From assembly GCF_033042135.1 (NCBI RefSeq), contig NZ_WBXM01000007.1:186001-250000 (forward strand): 64,000 nucleotides of DNA, written 5' to 3'. The position numbers were made by a program, and so were the translations under genes. Source of the stretch: Haloechinothrix sp033042135 (lineage in GTDB: Bacteria; Actinomycetota; Actinomycetes; Mycobacteriales; Pseudonocardiaceae). Under the pieces are notes generated by a model. That model was not told the DNA's origin. It did no database searches and was given only the letters and a program-made list of their open reading frames with translations. This document shows, one piece after another, positions 1 through 8,839 of the stretch. Numbering within the stretch: the first letter of the stretch is position 1; each line of letters starts with the position of its first letter.

Positions 1-45
1 ATGGACCCGAGGCTAGCTGCTCACCCCTGTGATGGGATGGGGTGC

Positions 46-840
46 GTGGATCACCTGTGGCCAAGGACACCGCACGTGAGCGCCGAGGGATCGCTGGACG
101 ACGCCGCGCTCGAAACGCTCTATGCCTACCCCGAGAACTTGGCGTGCCCGTGGGTGCAGGCGAACTTCATCGCCTCGGCCGACGGCGCGGCCAGCGTCGC
201 GGGCGCCTCAGTCGGCCTGTCCCACCCTGCCGACCGCCGGATCTTCGCGCTCGGCAGGGACCTGGCCGATGTGGTGCTGGCTGGCGCGGGCACGGTGGTC
301 TCCGAGAACTACGGCGGGGTCAAGCCCACGACGCGTCGTCTCGAACGCCGACGGCGGCACGGGCTGGCCGAGGTGCCCCCGGTCGCGGTGGTCAGCAGCA
401 GCTGCGCGATCCCGGCCGGAGCGCGGGTGCTCACCGACACGACGGTGCCACCCATCGTGCTGACCAGCGAGGCCGCGCCTGCCGAACGGCGGACCGCGCT
501 CCGCGAGTCCGGTGCCGAGGTGATCGTCACCGGGTCGGACCGGGTAGATCTGCCCACCGCGATGGACGCGTTGCGGGAGCGGGGGCTGAACCGGATCAAC
601 TGCGAAGGCGGGCCGCACCTGTTCGCGAGCATGCTGGCCGCCGACCTGATCGACCAGCTCTGCCTGACGGTGGCCCCGCTTCTGACCGGCGCGGGACCCG
701 ACCGGATCGCCGCGGGACCACCCGCCGAGCAGCTCCGGCGAATGGAGTTGGCCTCGGTGCTGCACGAGGACGGCTACCTGCTGCTGCGTTACCGGCGAAC
801 GGGGATCGGCAGTGAAGCGGGCAGTACCGGAAAGGCATGA
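46..840 (+). CDS. Pyrimidine reductase family protein (RibD C-terminal-like)
   Basis: Predicted NADPH-dependent reductase of the RibD C-terminal/dihydrofolate-reductase fold. The sequence contains WVQANFIASADGAASVAG and later NCEGGPHLFASMLAADLIDQ, which match the substrate- and cofactor-binding elements of this family. RibD C-terminal domains reduce the ribosylamino-pyrimidine in riboflavin synthesis. Stand-alone actinobacterial copies like this one have no deaminase domain, and their exact substrate is not settled. I chose GTG at 46 (VDHLWP...) because family members normally begin just before a LWP motif. An ATG at base 1 gives 279 aa and cannot be excluded, since the window starts there. 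No riboflavin gene is adjacent. Confidence 0.8.
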   Translation: MDHLWPRTPHVSAEGSLDDAALETLYAYPENLACPWVQANFIASADGAASVAGASVGLSHPADRRIFALGRDLADVVLAGAGTVVSENYGGVKPTTRRLERRRRHGLAEVPPVAVVSSSCAIPAGARVLTDTTVPPIVLTSEAAPAERRTALRESGAEVIVTGSDRVDLPTAMDALRERGLNRINCEGGPHLFASMLAADLIDQLCLTVAPLLTGAGPDRIAAGPPAEQLRRMELASVLHEDGYLLLRYRRTGIGSEAGSTGKA

Positions 841-1028
841 GGACCAAAGTCGGCGCCGACCGGCGTCTGCCACCCGAGGCCGTGCTCGGCACGCCTCGGT
901 TGCGCTTACTTCGGGCTCACCCACCCTCTGCCATCCTCGACACGCACCCGTGGTGCCGGTTGCCAGCTACGGCCACACCGGCACCACGGGATAGCCTGGT
1001 CGTGCCGAGTTGAGGAAGAGGGTGTGGG

Positions 1029-2609
1029 GTGCCACCTGCTCGACGTCGCCGCCGCGCCACACGAGCCGGCGCGCTCGCCGCCACGCTCCCGATGCTGATC
1101 GCCGGGTGCGTCGCAGGGCCCTCCGACCGGCCCGCCATCATCGCCCAGGACGATCCGGGCCCCGACGCCGATCGCGATGACGACCGTTCGCCTGACGAGG
1201 TGCCGCTGCCACCGCTCGGTGAGCCGGAGTCCCCCTCGCTGACCTGGCATCCCTGCGAGGACGAGGCCGCGGAACGGTTCGGGGAACACGACCTCACCGG
1301 TTCCTTCGAGGTGTCCTGCGCGACGGCTACGGGCGTGCTCGACCCACCGGGACAACCCGACAGGGGGATGATCAGGATTGCCCTCGTCCGGATCGGCAGC
1401 GGTGACATCCCGCTGCTGGCCGTCAACGACATCGGCGGTGAGCCGGGAAGTGCCTACGCCGCCCGGCTCGCAGGCGGCCTGCCCGAGGAGATGCTCGACG
1501 AGTTCTCGCTCGTCGGCGTCGACCGGCGCTACAGCGGGCTCAGCCGACCCAATGACTGCATCGAGCCCGACACCAGGGAGCGGATGCTGAACTTCGACCC
1601 AGCGGCCGACGACGTCAACCCACTACTGAATGTGACAAGCAGCGCGGGCCAGCAATGCACGATCGAGCTCGCCAACGAGCAGGGCGCACTCGACACCTGG
1701 CGCACCGCCGGGGACCTGGAACAGATCAGGGAGCAGCTGGGCATGCCCCGGTTGCACGCGATCGCCAGCGGCGAGGGCTTCGACGTGCTCGACCGCTACG
1801 CGCAACGCTATCCCGACACGGTCGGCCGGTTCGTGGCCGACGGCGCCGTCGACCCCACCGACAACGCGGAAGTGCGGTGGGAAGGTGCCGCCGAGAGCGC
1901 GGAACAGGCATTGGACGCGTTCGCGCGAGACTGCGAGCACCGGGACTGCCCGCTGGACGGGCCTGCGCGGCAGCGTGTCGGCGAGCTGATCGAGCAGCTC
2001 CGCGACGATCCCCTCATGGCATCGGGTGGCCTTGAGATGGGTCCGGGGCTGGCGCTCCACGCGATGTGGTCGGGGCTCGGCCAGCGGGATCGGTGGCCGG
2101 AGCTCGCCGACGCACTAGCCGCGGCACGCGACGGTGACGCCGAGCCGCTCGCCGGGTTCGTCGAGCCGATGCTGCGGTCGTCAGCGAGCGGACCGCCGCG
2201 GTTGGACACCGCATGGGCCACCCGCTGCAACGACACCGGAACACGGCTGAGTCCCGAGCGCATCAATGAGCTCAGCGCCGAGTGGCGGGAGCAGTATCCG
2301 GTGTTCGGCGGCCTCGCCGCGCAGCCGCTGGTGTGGTGTGCGCCGTGGCCGACGGTCGATTCCCCCGGGGATGACGGCGAGCTGGGTGAGCAACTGCCCC
2401 CGATGCTGATGATCAGCACCGACGCCGATCCGCTGGTACCCAAGGAGGGCACCGAGCGCAGGGCCATGCAGCTACCGAACACGGTGACCGTCGCCTGGCA
2501 CGGCACCGGGCGCGGCGCGCTGGGGCACTCGGCCTGCGCGGCCGAACGGGTCCAGGAATTCCTCGGCGACGGCGAGATCCCCGCGGGCGGCACCCCCTGC
2601 CCCGCATGA
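1029..2609 (+). CDS. Exported TAP-like alpha/beta hydrolase lipoprotein, nucleophile apparently lost
   Basis: A 526-aa protein with an Arg-rich N-terminus, a short hydrophobic stretch and the lipobox LIAGC, so it is probably a lipoprotein outside the membrane. The body resembles the tripeptidyl-aminopeptidase (TAP, S33) family: GVDRRYSGLSRP near the oxyanion region, RYPDTVGRFVADGAVDP after the nucleophile elbow, MLMISTDADPLVPKEGTERR carrying the acid, and a C-terminal GHSAC histidine. Where active relatives have G-x-S-x-G, this protein reads A246-S247-G248-E249-G250, so the serine is apparently glycine. It may be a non-catalytic binding protein. The start is GTG at 1029 with GAGGAAGAGG 8-17 bases upstream. 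The stop is followed, in the same frame, by the kinase gene. Confidence 0.75.
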   Translation: MPPARRRRRATRAGALAATLPMLIAGCVAGPSDRPAIIAQDDPGPDADRDDDRSPDEVPLPPLGEPESPSLTWHPCEDEAAERFGEHDLTGSFEVSCATATGVLDPPGQPDRGMIRIALVRIGSGDIPLLAVNDIGGEPGSAYAARLAGGLPEEMLDEFSLVGVDRRYSGLSRPNDCIEPDTRERMLNFDPAADDVNPLLNVTSSAGQQCTIELANEQGALDTWRTAGDLEQIREQLGMPRLHAIASGEGFDVLDRYAQRYPDTVGRFVADGAVDPTDNAEVRWEGAAESAEQALDAFARDCEHRDCPLDGPARQRVGELIEQLRDDPLMASGGLEMGPGLALHAMWSGLGQRDRWPELADALAAARDGDAEPLAGFVEPMLRSSASGPPRLDTAWATRCNDTGTRLSPERINELSAEWREQYPVFGGLAAQPLVWCAPWPTVDSPGDDGELGEQLPPMLMISTDADPLVPKEGTERRAMQLPNTVTVAWHGTGRGALGHSACAAERVQEFLGDGEIPAGGTPCPA

Positions 2610-2774
2610 GCATCGCATCACCGTGCCGCCGACCCCGCTCGTGCCACAAGTACACTCGGACGGGGTCATCGCGCGCTCGTCGCAGGGTCTGCGATCCCCG
2701 CGAGCTCGGCCAGCGGCGCGGGATCACGACCCGGACCTACCGACCTGGTCACAGCGATTACATGGAGCGGAGCC

Positions 2775-4364
2775 ATCGACACCGGGCAGCTGATCGCGGG
2801 ACATTACCGACTTGCCGAGCAGGTCGGTACCGGTGCCATGGGCGTGGTGTGGCGAGCTGTCGACGAGCGGCTGGAGCGGTCCGTTGCAGTGAAGCAGGTC
2901 GTCGCACAGCACGGCCTGTCCGAAGCCGACCGCGAAGCGCTGCACAAGCGGGCGCTACGCGAAGCCAAGATCGCCGCCAGGCTCCAGCATCCCAACGCCG
3001 TCGCGATCTACGACATCGTCGAACACGAGGGGTCGCCGTGCCTGGTGATGGAGTACGTGCGGGCGCGCAGCCTCTCCGCGATCCTCGGCGAGCAGGGCAC
3101 GCTCCCGGTAGCCACCGCGGCCCGTATCGGTGAGCAGGTCGCCACGGCCCTCGTCGCGGCACACCGAGCCGGGATCGTGCATCGCGACGTGAAACCGGGC
3201 AACATCCTCATCGACGAGGACGGCGTGGCGAAGCTGACCGACTTCGGCATCTCCCGCGCCCACGGCGACGTCACCCTCACCCAGACCGGCCTGGTCGCCG
3301 GTACCGCCGGGTACCTGGCTCCCGAGCTGGCCAGGGGTGGTGACCCCACTCCGGCATCCGACGTGTTCGCCCTCGGCGCCACGCTCTACCACGCGCTCGA
3401 AGGGCAGTCCCCGTACGGCAGCAGCACCAACCAGTTGGCGCTGCTGCACACCGCGGCCAGCGGGAACGTGATCCCGCCCCGCCAGTCCGGATCGGCCACC
3501 GCGCTGCTGATGTCGCTGCTGCGGGTCGACCCGGGCGAGCGCGTCACCATGCAGCAGGCCACCGAACGACTCGCGGCCATCGCCACCGGCGGGGGTGCGC
3601 CCGCGCCCCCGCCACCGTTGGTCCCCGCGCGACCACCCGGCACCAACCTCGACGATCCCGCGACCGGCGCACATGCGGCAGACGCCGGGGCGCAGCCGCA
3701 GCCCACACTCGCGGCGACGGCTCAGCAACCCGCCGCGGCCACGACGGGAGAGGCGTCACCATCGTGGAACGACGGCAGCGGCCACGACACCGCCAACCAT
3801 GCCGCTTCCACTGGCACGACCAGTCTGCGAAGCCGCGCGGGCAGTAGCCGTGGGAACCGGGGTCTGCTGCTCGCTGGGGCGGGGTTCGTGGTGATGCTGG
3901 TGGTCGCCTTCGTGCTGCTGCTCAACCCAGCCGATGACAGCGGTGATCAGCTCGCCTCCCCCGCTGATGACCCCGAGGCCGAAGAGACCGAGCCCACCGA
4001 TCCAGGCGGGGATTCGGTCGACGACGATGTGACCGAGTCGGACGGCGAACCCATCGACTGGGGCACCGCCGGGCAGCTCGTCGTCGACTACTACACCTTC
4101 CCCGCGGGCGTCGACTCGTCTTGGGACATGCTGACCGACCAAGGCAGGCAACCGTTCGGCGACCGTGACGGATTCGACCAGCACTGGTTGGCCTACGACC
4201 AAGTGTACGCGCAGAACGCGCGGGCCGACGCGAACGACGACGGGTCGGTCACGATCACCATCGATGTCTACTATGTCGACGGGGACGGAGATCGCACCGA
4301 GTCCAAGCAGATCCGGGTCGTCCGGGTCGACGGTGACCTGCTGATCGACTCGGACACGCGGTGA
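2775..4364 (+). CDS. Transmembrane serine/threonine protein kinase (Hanks type)
   Basis: The cytoplasmic kinase domain covers about residues 9-270. It has the glycine loop G18-T-G-A-M-G23, invariant lysine in VAVK40, catalytic loop HRDVKPGNIL, DFGIS and GTAGYLAPE. A Pro/Ala-rich linker follows, then one membrane helix at about residues 363-385 and an external domain of about 140 residues. That domain has an acidic start and an NTF2-like-looking end (VVDYYTFPAG...). No PASTA repeats are present. The start is a problem: the frame is open from 2610, but no ATG, GTG or TTG occurs before ATG 2838, which would remove most of the glycine loop. I propose ATC at 2775, which has GGAG seven bases upstream and gives I/M-DTGQLIAGHYRL, the usual family beginning. 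ATT 2757 and CTG 2745/2790 are alternatives, and a sequence error is possible. Confidence 0.8.
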   Translation: MDTGQLIAGHYRLAEQVGTGAMGVVWRAVDERLERSVAVKQVVAQHGLSEADREALHKRALREAKIAARLQHPNAVAIYDIVEHEGSPCLVMEYVRARSLSAILGEQGTLPVATAARIGEQVATALVAAHRAGIVHRDVKPGNILIDEDGVAKLTDFGISRAHGDVTLTQTGLVAGTAGYLAPELARGGDPTPASDVFALGATLYHALEGQSPYGSSTNQLALLHTAASGNVIPPRQSGSATALLMSLLRVDPGERVTMQQATERLAAIATGGGAPAPPPPLVPARPPGTNLDDPATGAHAADAGAQPQPTLAATAQQPAAATTGEASPSWNDGSGHDTANHAASTGTTSLRSRAGSSRGNRGLLLAGAGFVVMLVVAFVLLLNPADDSGDQLASPADDPEAEETEPTDPGGDSVDDDVTESDGEPIDWGTAGQLVVDYYTFPAGVDSSWDMLTDQGRQPFGDRDGFDQHWLAYDQVYAQNARADANDDGSVTITIDVYYVDGDGDRTESKQIRVVRVDGDLLIDSDTR

Positions 4365-4449
4365 CGCCCACCCCGCCCCGACCGCTGGGCGCTGTACGGT
4401 ACGGCACCGAGGGCTGCGTACCTCCCGGACCGTCGCCTACCGTGGACGT

Positions 4450-4746
4450 ATGACCGACAACACGTCCGGGCCACACCGCCGGTTCTCCGAGGATCTGGTC
4501 GGGCTCGACCCGGACGACCCCGAAGCGCAGGCGTTCGCCGAACACCTCGACCGGATGGAAACCAGCCGGTCGGCGTTCACAGTCGAGGGGGCGCTACAGG
4601 GGGTGTCCGATTTCGCGGAGTCGAGCACCAAGCTCGGTGGCCGTAAGCGGCAGCTGGTGTCGCTCGTCGTCATCTTGACGCTGCTCGGTTTCGTCGCCAT
4701 GAACTGGGAGACGATCAGCGGCCTCGCCAAGTGGCTCACCGGTTAG
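4450..4746 (+). CDS. Small membrane protein of unknown function
   Basis: A 98-aa protein that I do not recognise. The first 70 residues are hydrophilic and acidic (GLDPDDPEAQAFAEHLDRME). One hydrophobic helix near the C-terminus (LVSLVVILTLLGFVAMNW) is preceded by GGRKRQ, so the N-terminal part is probably cytoplasmic and the protein tail-anchored. It lies 10 bp upstream of msrB on the same strand and may be co-transcribed with it. High coding-type GC in the third codon position and close spacing support a real gene, but no function can be inferred. Confidence 0.55.
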   Translation: MTDNTSGPHRRFSEDLVGLDPDDPEAQAFAEHLDRMETSRSAFTVEGALQGVSDFAESSTKLGGRKRQLVSLVVILTLLGFVAMNWETISGLAKWLTG

Positions 4747-4756
4747 GGTTGAAAAT

Positions 4757-5185
4757 ATGGAACCGGTGACAGGTGCTACTCCACGGGTGGTCAAGTCCGA
4801 ACGCGAGTGGCGGCAGCAGCTCAACGACACCGAGTACCACGTTCTCCGCGAATCCGGGACCGAACCGCCGTACTCGGGGGAGTACACCGACACCCACACT
4901 CGCGGTGTCTACTCCTGCCGTGCCTGCGGGGCCGAGCTCTTCACCAGCGACACCAAGTTCGACAGCCACTGCGGCTGGCCGTCGTTCTACGACCCCGCCG
5001 ACACCGACGCCGTCATCCTGCGTGACGACCGCAGCCTGGGCATGGTCCGCACCGAAGTGCTGTGCGCCCAATGCCACAGCCACCTCGGGCACGTCTTCTC
5101 CGGCGAGGGCTACGAAACCCCCACCGACCAGCGATACTGCATCAACTCGGTGGCGCTGACGCTGCGGCCGAGCGACCAGACCTGA
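4757..5185 (+). CDS. msrB: Peptide-methionine (R)-S-oxide reductase MsrB
   Basis: Repairs oxidised proteins by reducing methionine-R-sulfoxide, using thioredoxin. The 142-aa protein carries both zinc-binding Cys pairs (YSCRACG and CAQCHSHLGHVF), the substrate-binding SHCGWPSFY and the catalytic cysteine in RYCINSVAL. The length is normal for a single-domain MsrB. The start is ATG 4757, 10 bp after a small membrane-protein gene. Downstream it faces hemQ across a gap holding one copy of the 57-bp palindromic element. Confidence 0.95.
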   Translation: MEPVTGATPRVVKSEREWRQQLNDTEYHVLRESGTEPPYSGEYTDTHTRGVYSCRACGAELFTSDTKFDSHCGWPSFYDPADTDAVILRDDRSLGMVRTEVLCAQCHSHLGHVFSGEGYETPTDQRYCINSVALTLRPSDQT

Positions 5186-5208
5186 GGCGCCACCCCGTCT
5201 CGGCTGTG

Positions 5209-5265
5209 GCGAGCCGAAGGACTCCCCGGGTACCGGATGTGTACCGAAGGGGCCCTTCGGCTCGC
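5209..5265. repeat. 57-bp palindromic element, copy 1 (msrB/hemQ junction)
   Basis: The outer arms GCGAGCCGAAGG (5209-5220) and CCTTCGGCTCGC (5254-5265) are perfect inverted repeats. Inside lie a GGGTACC and a GTACC that can form a second short stem around a 7-base loop. The same 57-bp design occurs at 16551, 25529 and 46861, each time between two convergent genes. The likely role is a bidirectional transcription terminator, although the conserved central bases exceed what a terminator needs. Confidence 0.85.
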
Positions 5266-5295
5266 ACCTCCTCGCGGTGCCGCGCCGAGCACCGC

Positions 5296-6000
5296 CTACG
5301 GCAGGTTCGCGACGAGCTCGGTAGCGGGGAGCCGGGTGCCGGTGTAGAACGGTACTTCGACCCGCACGTGCCTGCGGGCGGCGCTGGCGCGCAGCGCGCG
5401 CATCAGATCCACGATCCGGTACAGCGCGTCGGCCTCGAACGCCAGCATCCACTCGTAGTCGCCCAGCGCGAACGCCGGGACGGTGTTCGCCCGCACGTCC
5501 GGGTAGTCCCGCGCCTGCATACCGTGCTCGGCGAGCATGGCCCTGCGCTCCTCGTCCGGCAGCAAATACCACTCGTAGGAGCGGACGAACGGGTAGACGC
5601 ACACGTACTTCCTCGGCTCCTCGCCAGCGAGGAAGGCAGGGATGTGGCTCTTGTTGAACTCGGCTGGGCGGTGCAACGCGGCCTGGCTGAACACCGGGGT
5701 CGACGCACGGCCGAGCGGCGTGGTGCGGAACCCGCTGTAGGCCTCCTGCAGCTGCTCGATCTCCGGGGCGTGCCACCAGATCATGTAATCCGCGTCGGCC
5801 CGCATCGCGGACACGTCGTACACCCCGCGTACCGTGACGTCCTTGCTCGCCAGCGCGTCGAGGTACTCCTGGGTGCGGTTCCCTGCGGTGACGCGATCGT
5901 CCGGCATCCGGTCCGGGTCGGCGCGGAACACCGACCACATCGTGTACCGGATGGTCTCGTTCAACTCGCGAATCCGTGCCGCGTTCGTCTCACCGCTCAT
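5296..6000 (-). CDS. hemQ: Coproheme decarboxylase HemQ (chlorite-dismutase-like)
   Basis: Last enzyme of the coproporphyrin-dependent haem pathway: it decarboxylates coproheme twice, using peroxide, to give haem b. The 234-aa product matches the family in length and in segments such as LNETIRYTMWSVFRADPD, YMIWWHAPEIEQLQ, VYPFVRSYEWYLLPDEERR and VPAFALGDYEWMLAFEAD. The first has the WSVF motif, and the third holds the conserved active-site tyrosine region. I chose ATG 6000 (MSGETNAARIREL) with GGGGA just upstream. An upstream ATG at 6075 would add a Pro/Ala-rich tail not seen in the family. It is the third gene of hemE-hemG-hemQ, separated from hemG by 84 bp. Confidence 0.93.
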   Translation of the reverse strand: MSGETNAARIRELNETIRYTMWSVFRADPDRMPDDRVTAGNRTQEYLDALASKDVTVRGVYDVSAMRADADYMIWWHAPEIEQLQEAYSGFRTTPLGRASTPVFSQAALHRPAEFNKSHIPAFLAGEEPRKYVCVYPFVRSYEWYLLPDEERRAMLAEHGMQARDYPDVRANTVPAFALGDYEWMLAFEADALYRIVDLMRALRASAARRHVRVEVPFYTGTRLPATELVANLP

Positions 6001-6084
6001 GTTCCCCATTCTGCCCGCGGGCTGCCGGGGCGCTGCCGCCGGCCCGGCAGGCGCGTTACCGGGTTCACGTCGCATCCTGCCCGG

Positions 6085-7560
6085 TCATCGAGCGGCGGAT
6101 CCGGTCAGCTCCGCGGCCACTGCCTCCGCCGCGGCGGTGGCGGTACCGACGCAGGCCGGGATCCCGACCCCGTACAGCATCGCGCCCGCAAGAGCCACCC
6201 CCGGCAGCGCTGCCACGGCTCGCTCGACACGCTCGATCCGCTCGCCGTGGCCGACCGCGTACTGCGGCAGCCCACCGCCCCAGCGGTGCACCGTCGCCGC
6301 CAGCGGCGGAACCGACACCCCAGCGGCCTCGGCCAGGTCACCACGCACCGCCCGAACCAGCTCGGCATCACCAGCCTGCACCGTCTCCGCGGCGCCGAAC
6401 CGTCCAACCGAGCCGCGCACGAACACGCCCTGCTCGGCGTAGTGCGCCCACTTGCGGGACAGGAACGTGAAGGCCTTAGCGGTGAACGGCGTGCCGTCCC
6501 GGTGCCGCTCACCGTTGCCGACGAGGATCCCCGAGGCGTCGGGCAACGCGGTACCGGCCGGGAATGCCAGCTGGACGACTGCCATCGACGCCACATCGAT
6601 CTCGCCGAGGGCGGCCGCGGCTTCGGCGGCCACCGGTTCCAGCAGCCTGCGCGCCGCGGGTGCGGGGACGGCGAGCACGACCGCGTCGACCGGCATCACC
6701 TCGCGGTCGTGCCCGAGCAGCAGTTCCCAGCCTCGCTCGCCACCACGGGCTGCCCGCAACCCCCGAACGGTCGCGCCACACCGGATCTCGGCCGCGGACC
6801 GGTCGGCCAGGGCGTGGATGACCGTCGACAAACCACCCCGCAGCGTACCGAACACCGGCTCGCCGGTGGCTTGCTCCGGCAGCAGCTCCGCCGCGGCCCC
6901 GGTGATCGAGTACCCACCCGCGTCGAGGCGCCGGGCCAGCTCGGGCAGCACGGCGCGGAGCCCGAGGCCGTCGGCGCCGCCCGCGTATACCCCACCGAGC
7001 AGCGGGTCCACCAGCCTGTCCACCAGCTCGTCGCCGAACCGCTCGCGGAGCAGTCCACCAAGCGAGACATCGCCGGGCGGCAGCGTGACGGGTGGCAGCG
7101 ACGGCTCGGCGGCAACCGCCGCGCGACCGGTATCCGAGAGCGTCCCGGCAACGGCCTGCTCGGCCGCCGGGATCCCCATGACCGTGCGCGCGGGCAGCGG
7201 CACCGTCGCCGAGCCGGCCCGCACCGCGGGTCGCGCCCCGGTCGGGTGTACCAGCAGGCCACCGAGGCCGAGCTCATCCACCAGCTCGCGGGCCTCCGGC
7301 CTGCGCACGAGAAACGCCTCGGCACCCGCGTCCACGGGCACCCCCGCCAGCCGGGCGGTGTAGAGCTTGCCTCCCACGCTGCCTGCCGAGTCGAGCACGG
7401 TGATCGATGCGGCCGCTCCGAGCAGGGTACGGAGGCGGTAGGCGGCGGTCAGCCCGGAGATCCCGCCGCCGACCACGGCGATCCGCCGCACACCGGTCCC
7501 GCGGCGGGCCACGCCGCGGTCGGCGCCCGTGCCTGCGGAGACGGCGCGATCGAACGTCAT
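6085..7560 (-). CDS. hemG: Coproporphyrinogen III / protoporphyrinogen oxidase (HemG/HemY type)
   Basis: FAD-dependent oxidase. In the HemQ-type pathway it oxidises coproporphyrinogen III to coproporphyrin III with oxygen. The 491-aa protein starts its flavin fold with IAVVGGGISGLTAAYRL at about residue 27, followed by GGKLYTARLAG and later DAGAEAFLVRRPEA. It ends with the family's second flavin-contacting block (VALAGAMLYGVGIPACVGTA). Its ATG overlaps the hemE stop as ATGA, so the two are translationally coupled. That overlap supports MTFDRAV as the start despite an Arg/Gly-rich N-terminal extension of about 25 residues. The name varies between databases (hemG, hemY, cgoX). Confidence 0.92.
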   Translation of the reverse strand: MTFDRAVSAGTGADRGVARRGTGVRRIAVVGGGISGLTAAYRLRTLLGAAASITVLDSAGSVGGKLYTARLAGVPVDAGAEAFLVRRPEARELVDELGLGGLLVHPTGARPAVRAGSATVPLPARTVMGIPAAEQAVAGTLSDTGRAAVAAEPSLPPVTLPPGDVSLGGLLRERFGDELVDRLVDPLLGGVYAGGADGLGLRAVLPELARRLDAGGYSITGAAAELLPEQATGEPVFGTLRGGLSTVIHALADRSAAEIRCGATVRGLRAARGGERGWELLLGHDREVMPVDAVVLAVPAPAARRLLEPVAAEAAAALGEIDVASMAVVQLAFPAGTALPDASGILVGNGERHRDGTPFTAKAFTFLSRKWAHYAEQGVFVRGSVGRFGAAETVQAGDAELVRAVRGDLAEAAGVSVPPLAATVHRWGGGLPQYAVGHGERIERVERAVAALPGVALAGAMLYGVGIPACVGTATAAAEAVAAELTGSAAR

Positions 7561-8669
7561 GGCCGTAGCTCGTGCACCAGGTCGACGATCCGGGTCAGCA
7601 CATCGGCATCGGTCTCCGGCAGCACGCCGTGGCCGAGGTTGAACACGTGGCCGGCCGCAGCACGTCCCTCGTCGGCGATCCGGCGCACCTGCCTATCGAG
7701 CACCTCCCAGGACGCGAGCAGTAACGCGGGGTCGAGGTTTCCCTGCACCGCGGGAGGGCCTGCCGCGTCCCGTGACATACGGCGCGCGGCCTCGTCGAGT
7801 GGCACGCGCCAATCCACTCCCACCACGTCGGCACCGGCCTGCCGCATCGCGGGGAGCAGTTCCCCGGTGCCGACCCCGAAGTGGATGCGAGGTACGCCCG
7901 CGTCGGCGATCCCGTCCAACACCGCGGTCGAGTGCGGCAACACGAACTCGCGGTAGTCGCGTTCCGACAGGGCACCAGCCCAGGAGTCGAACAGCTGCAC
8001 CGCATCCGCCCCGGCAGCCAGCTGTGCGCGGAGGAACGTCACGGCCATGGCGGCGAGCTTGCTCATCAGCCGGTGCCACAGCTCGGGCTCGGCGTGCATC
8101 AACGCCTTCGTCCGCTCGTGGTTCTTGCTGGGGCCGCCCTCGATCAAGTACGAAGCCAGCGTGAACGGGGCGCCCGCGAAACCGATCAACGGGACCTCGC
8201 CCAGCTCGCTGACGAGCATCCGCACCCCGTCGGCCACTGGAGCGACCTGCTCGGCGTGCAGTTCGGGAAGGGCCTCGACATCGCCGGCGGCGCGCACCGG
8301 GGTGCTCACCACCGGCCCGACGCCGGAGGCTATCTCGACCTCCACGCCTGCCGCCCGTAACGGCACGACGATGTCGCTGAACAGGATCGCGGCATCGACG
8401 CCGTGCCTGCGGACCGGCTGCAGCGTGATCTCGGTCAACAACGCGGGATCGAAACACGCGTTGAGCATCGACACGCCCTGGCGCAGGGACCGGTACTCGG
8501 GCAACGAGCGTCCCGCCTGCCGCATGAACCACACCGGCAGCCGGGACGGGGTCGCGCCGCGCGCGGCGGCCAGCAGCGGCGCGTCTGCCAGGTCGCGCCG
8601 CGCCTGACCGCCGAGCTGCTCCGAGTGTGCCGAGGACCGGGCGGGGGCCGGATCAATGCTGGATGCCAT
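7557..8669 (-). CDS. hemE: Uroporphyrinogen decarboxylase HemE
   Basis: Converts uroporphyrinogen III to coproporphyrinogen III, the substrate of the next gene. The 370-aa protein has the signature RQAGRSLPEYR, the ILFSDIVVPL strand with the catalytic aspartate, GFAGAPFTLASYLIEG, QLFDSWAG and the C-terminal FNLGHGVLPETD. ATG 8669 (MASSIDPAPARSS) is the likely start; an ORF from 8732 would add Pro/Cys residues untypical of the family. It is the first gene of the minus-strand haem operon and overlaps hemG by 4 bp. The 170 bp up to the divergent DUF3000 gene should contain both promoters. Confidence 0.95.
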   Translation of the reverse strand: MASSIDPAPARSSAHSEQLGGQARRDLADAPLLAAARGATPSRLPVWFMRQAGRSLPEYRSLRQGVSMLNACFDPALLTEITLQPVRRHGVDAAILFSDIVVPLRAAGVEVEIASGVGPVVSTPVRAAGDVEALPELHAEQVAPVADGVRMLVSELGEVPLIGFAGAPFTLASYLIEGGPSKNHERTKALMHAEPELWHRLMSKLAAMAVTFLRAQLAAGADAVQLFDSWAGALSERDYREFVLPHSTAVLDGIADAGVPRIHFGVGTGELLPAMRQAGADVVGVDWRVPLDEAARRMSRDAAGPPAVQGNLDPALLLASWEVLDRQVRRIADEGRAAAGHVFNLGHGVLPETDADVLTRIVDLVHELRP

Positions 8670-8839
8670 CGCCTCGCATGATCCCACGGCGCGGATTCCT
8701 GCCATCACCGGAGGGCAGCAGGCGGGTGGCACGTGCCCGTGCGAGTCACCCGCCGCCGACCCTCACGGGTCCGTACCGATGATCGCCCGCTCGGCGTGGC
8801 TGGCGCTGCCGCCCGGTACATCCGTCTTACAGTCGGCGT

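Noticed and set aside
5062..7956. A 964-codon open frame on the plus strand
   Set aside because: It lies opposite hemQ, hemG and hemE, has very high Arg/Pro/Gly content and no family likeness. Long antisense frames are expected at this GC content.
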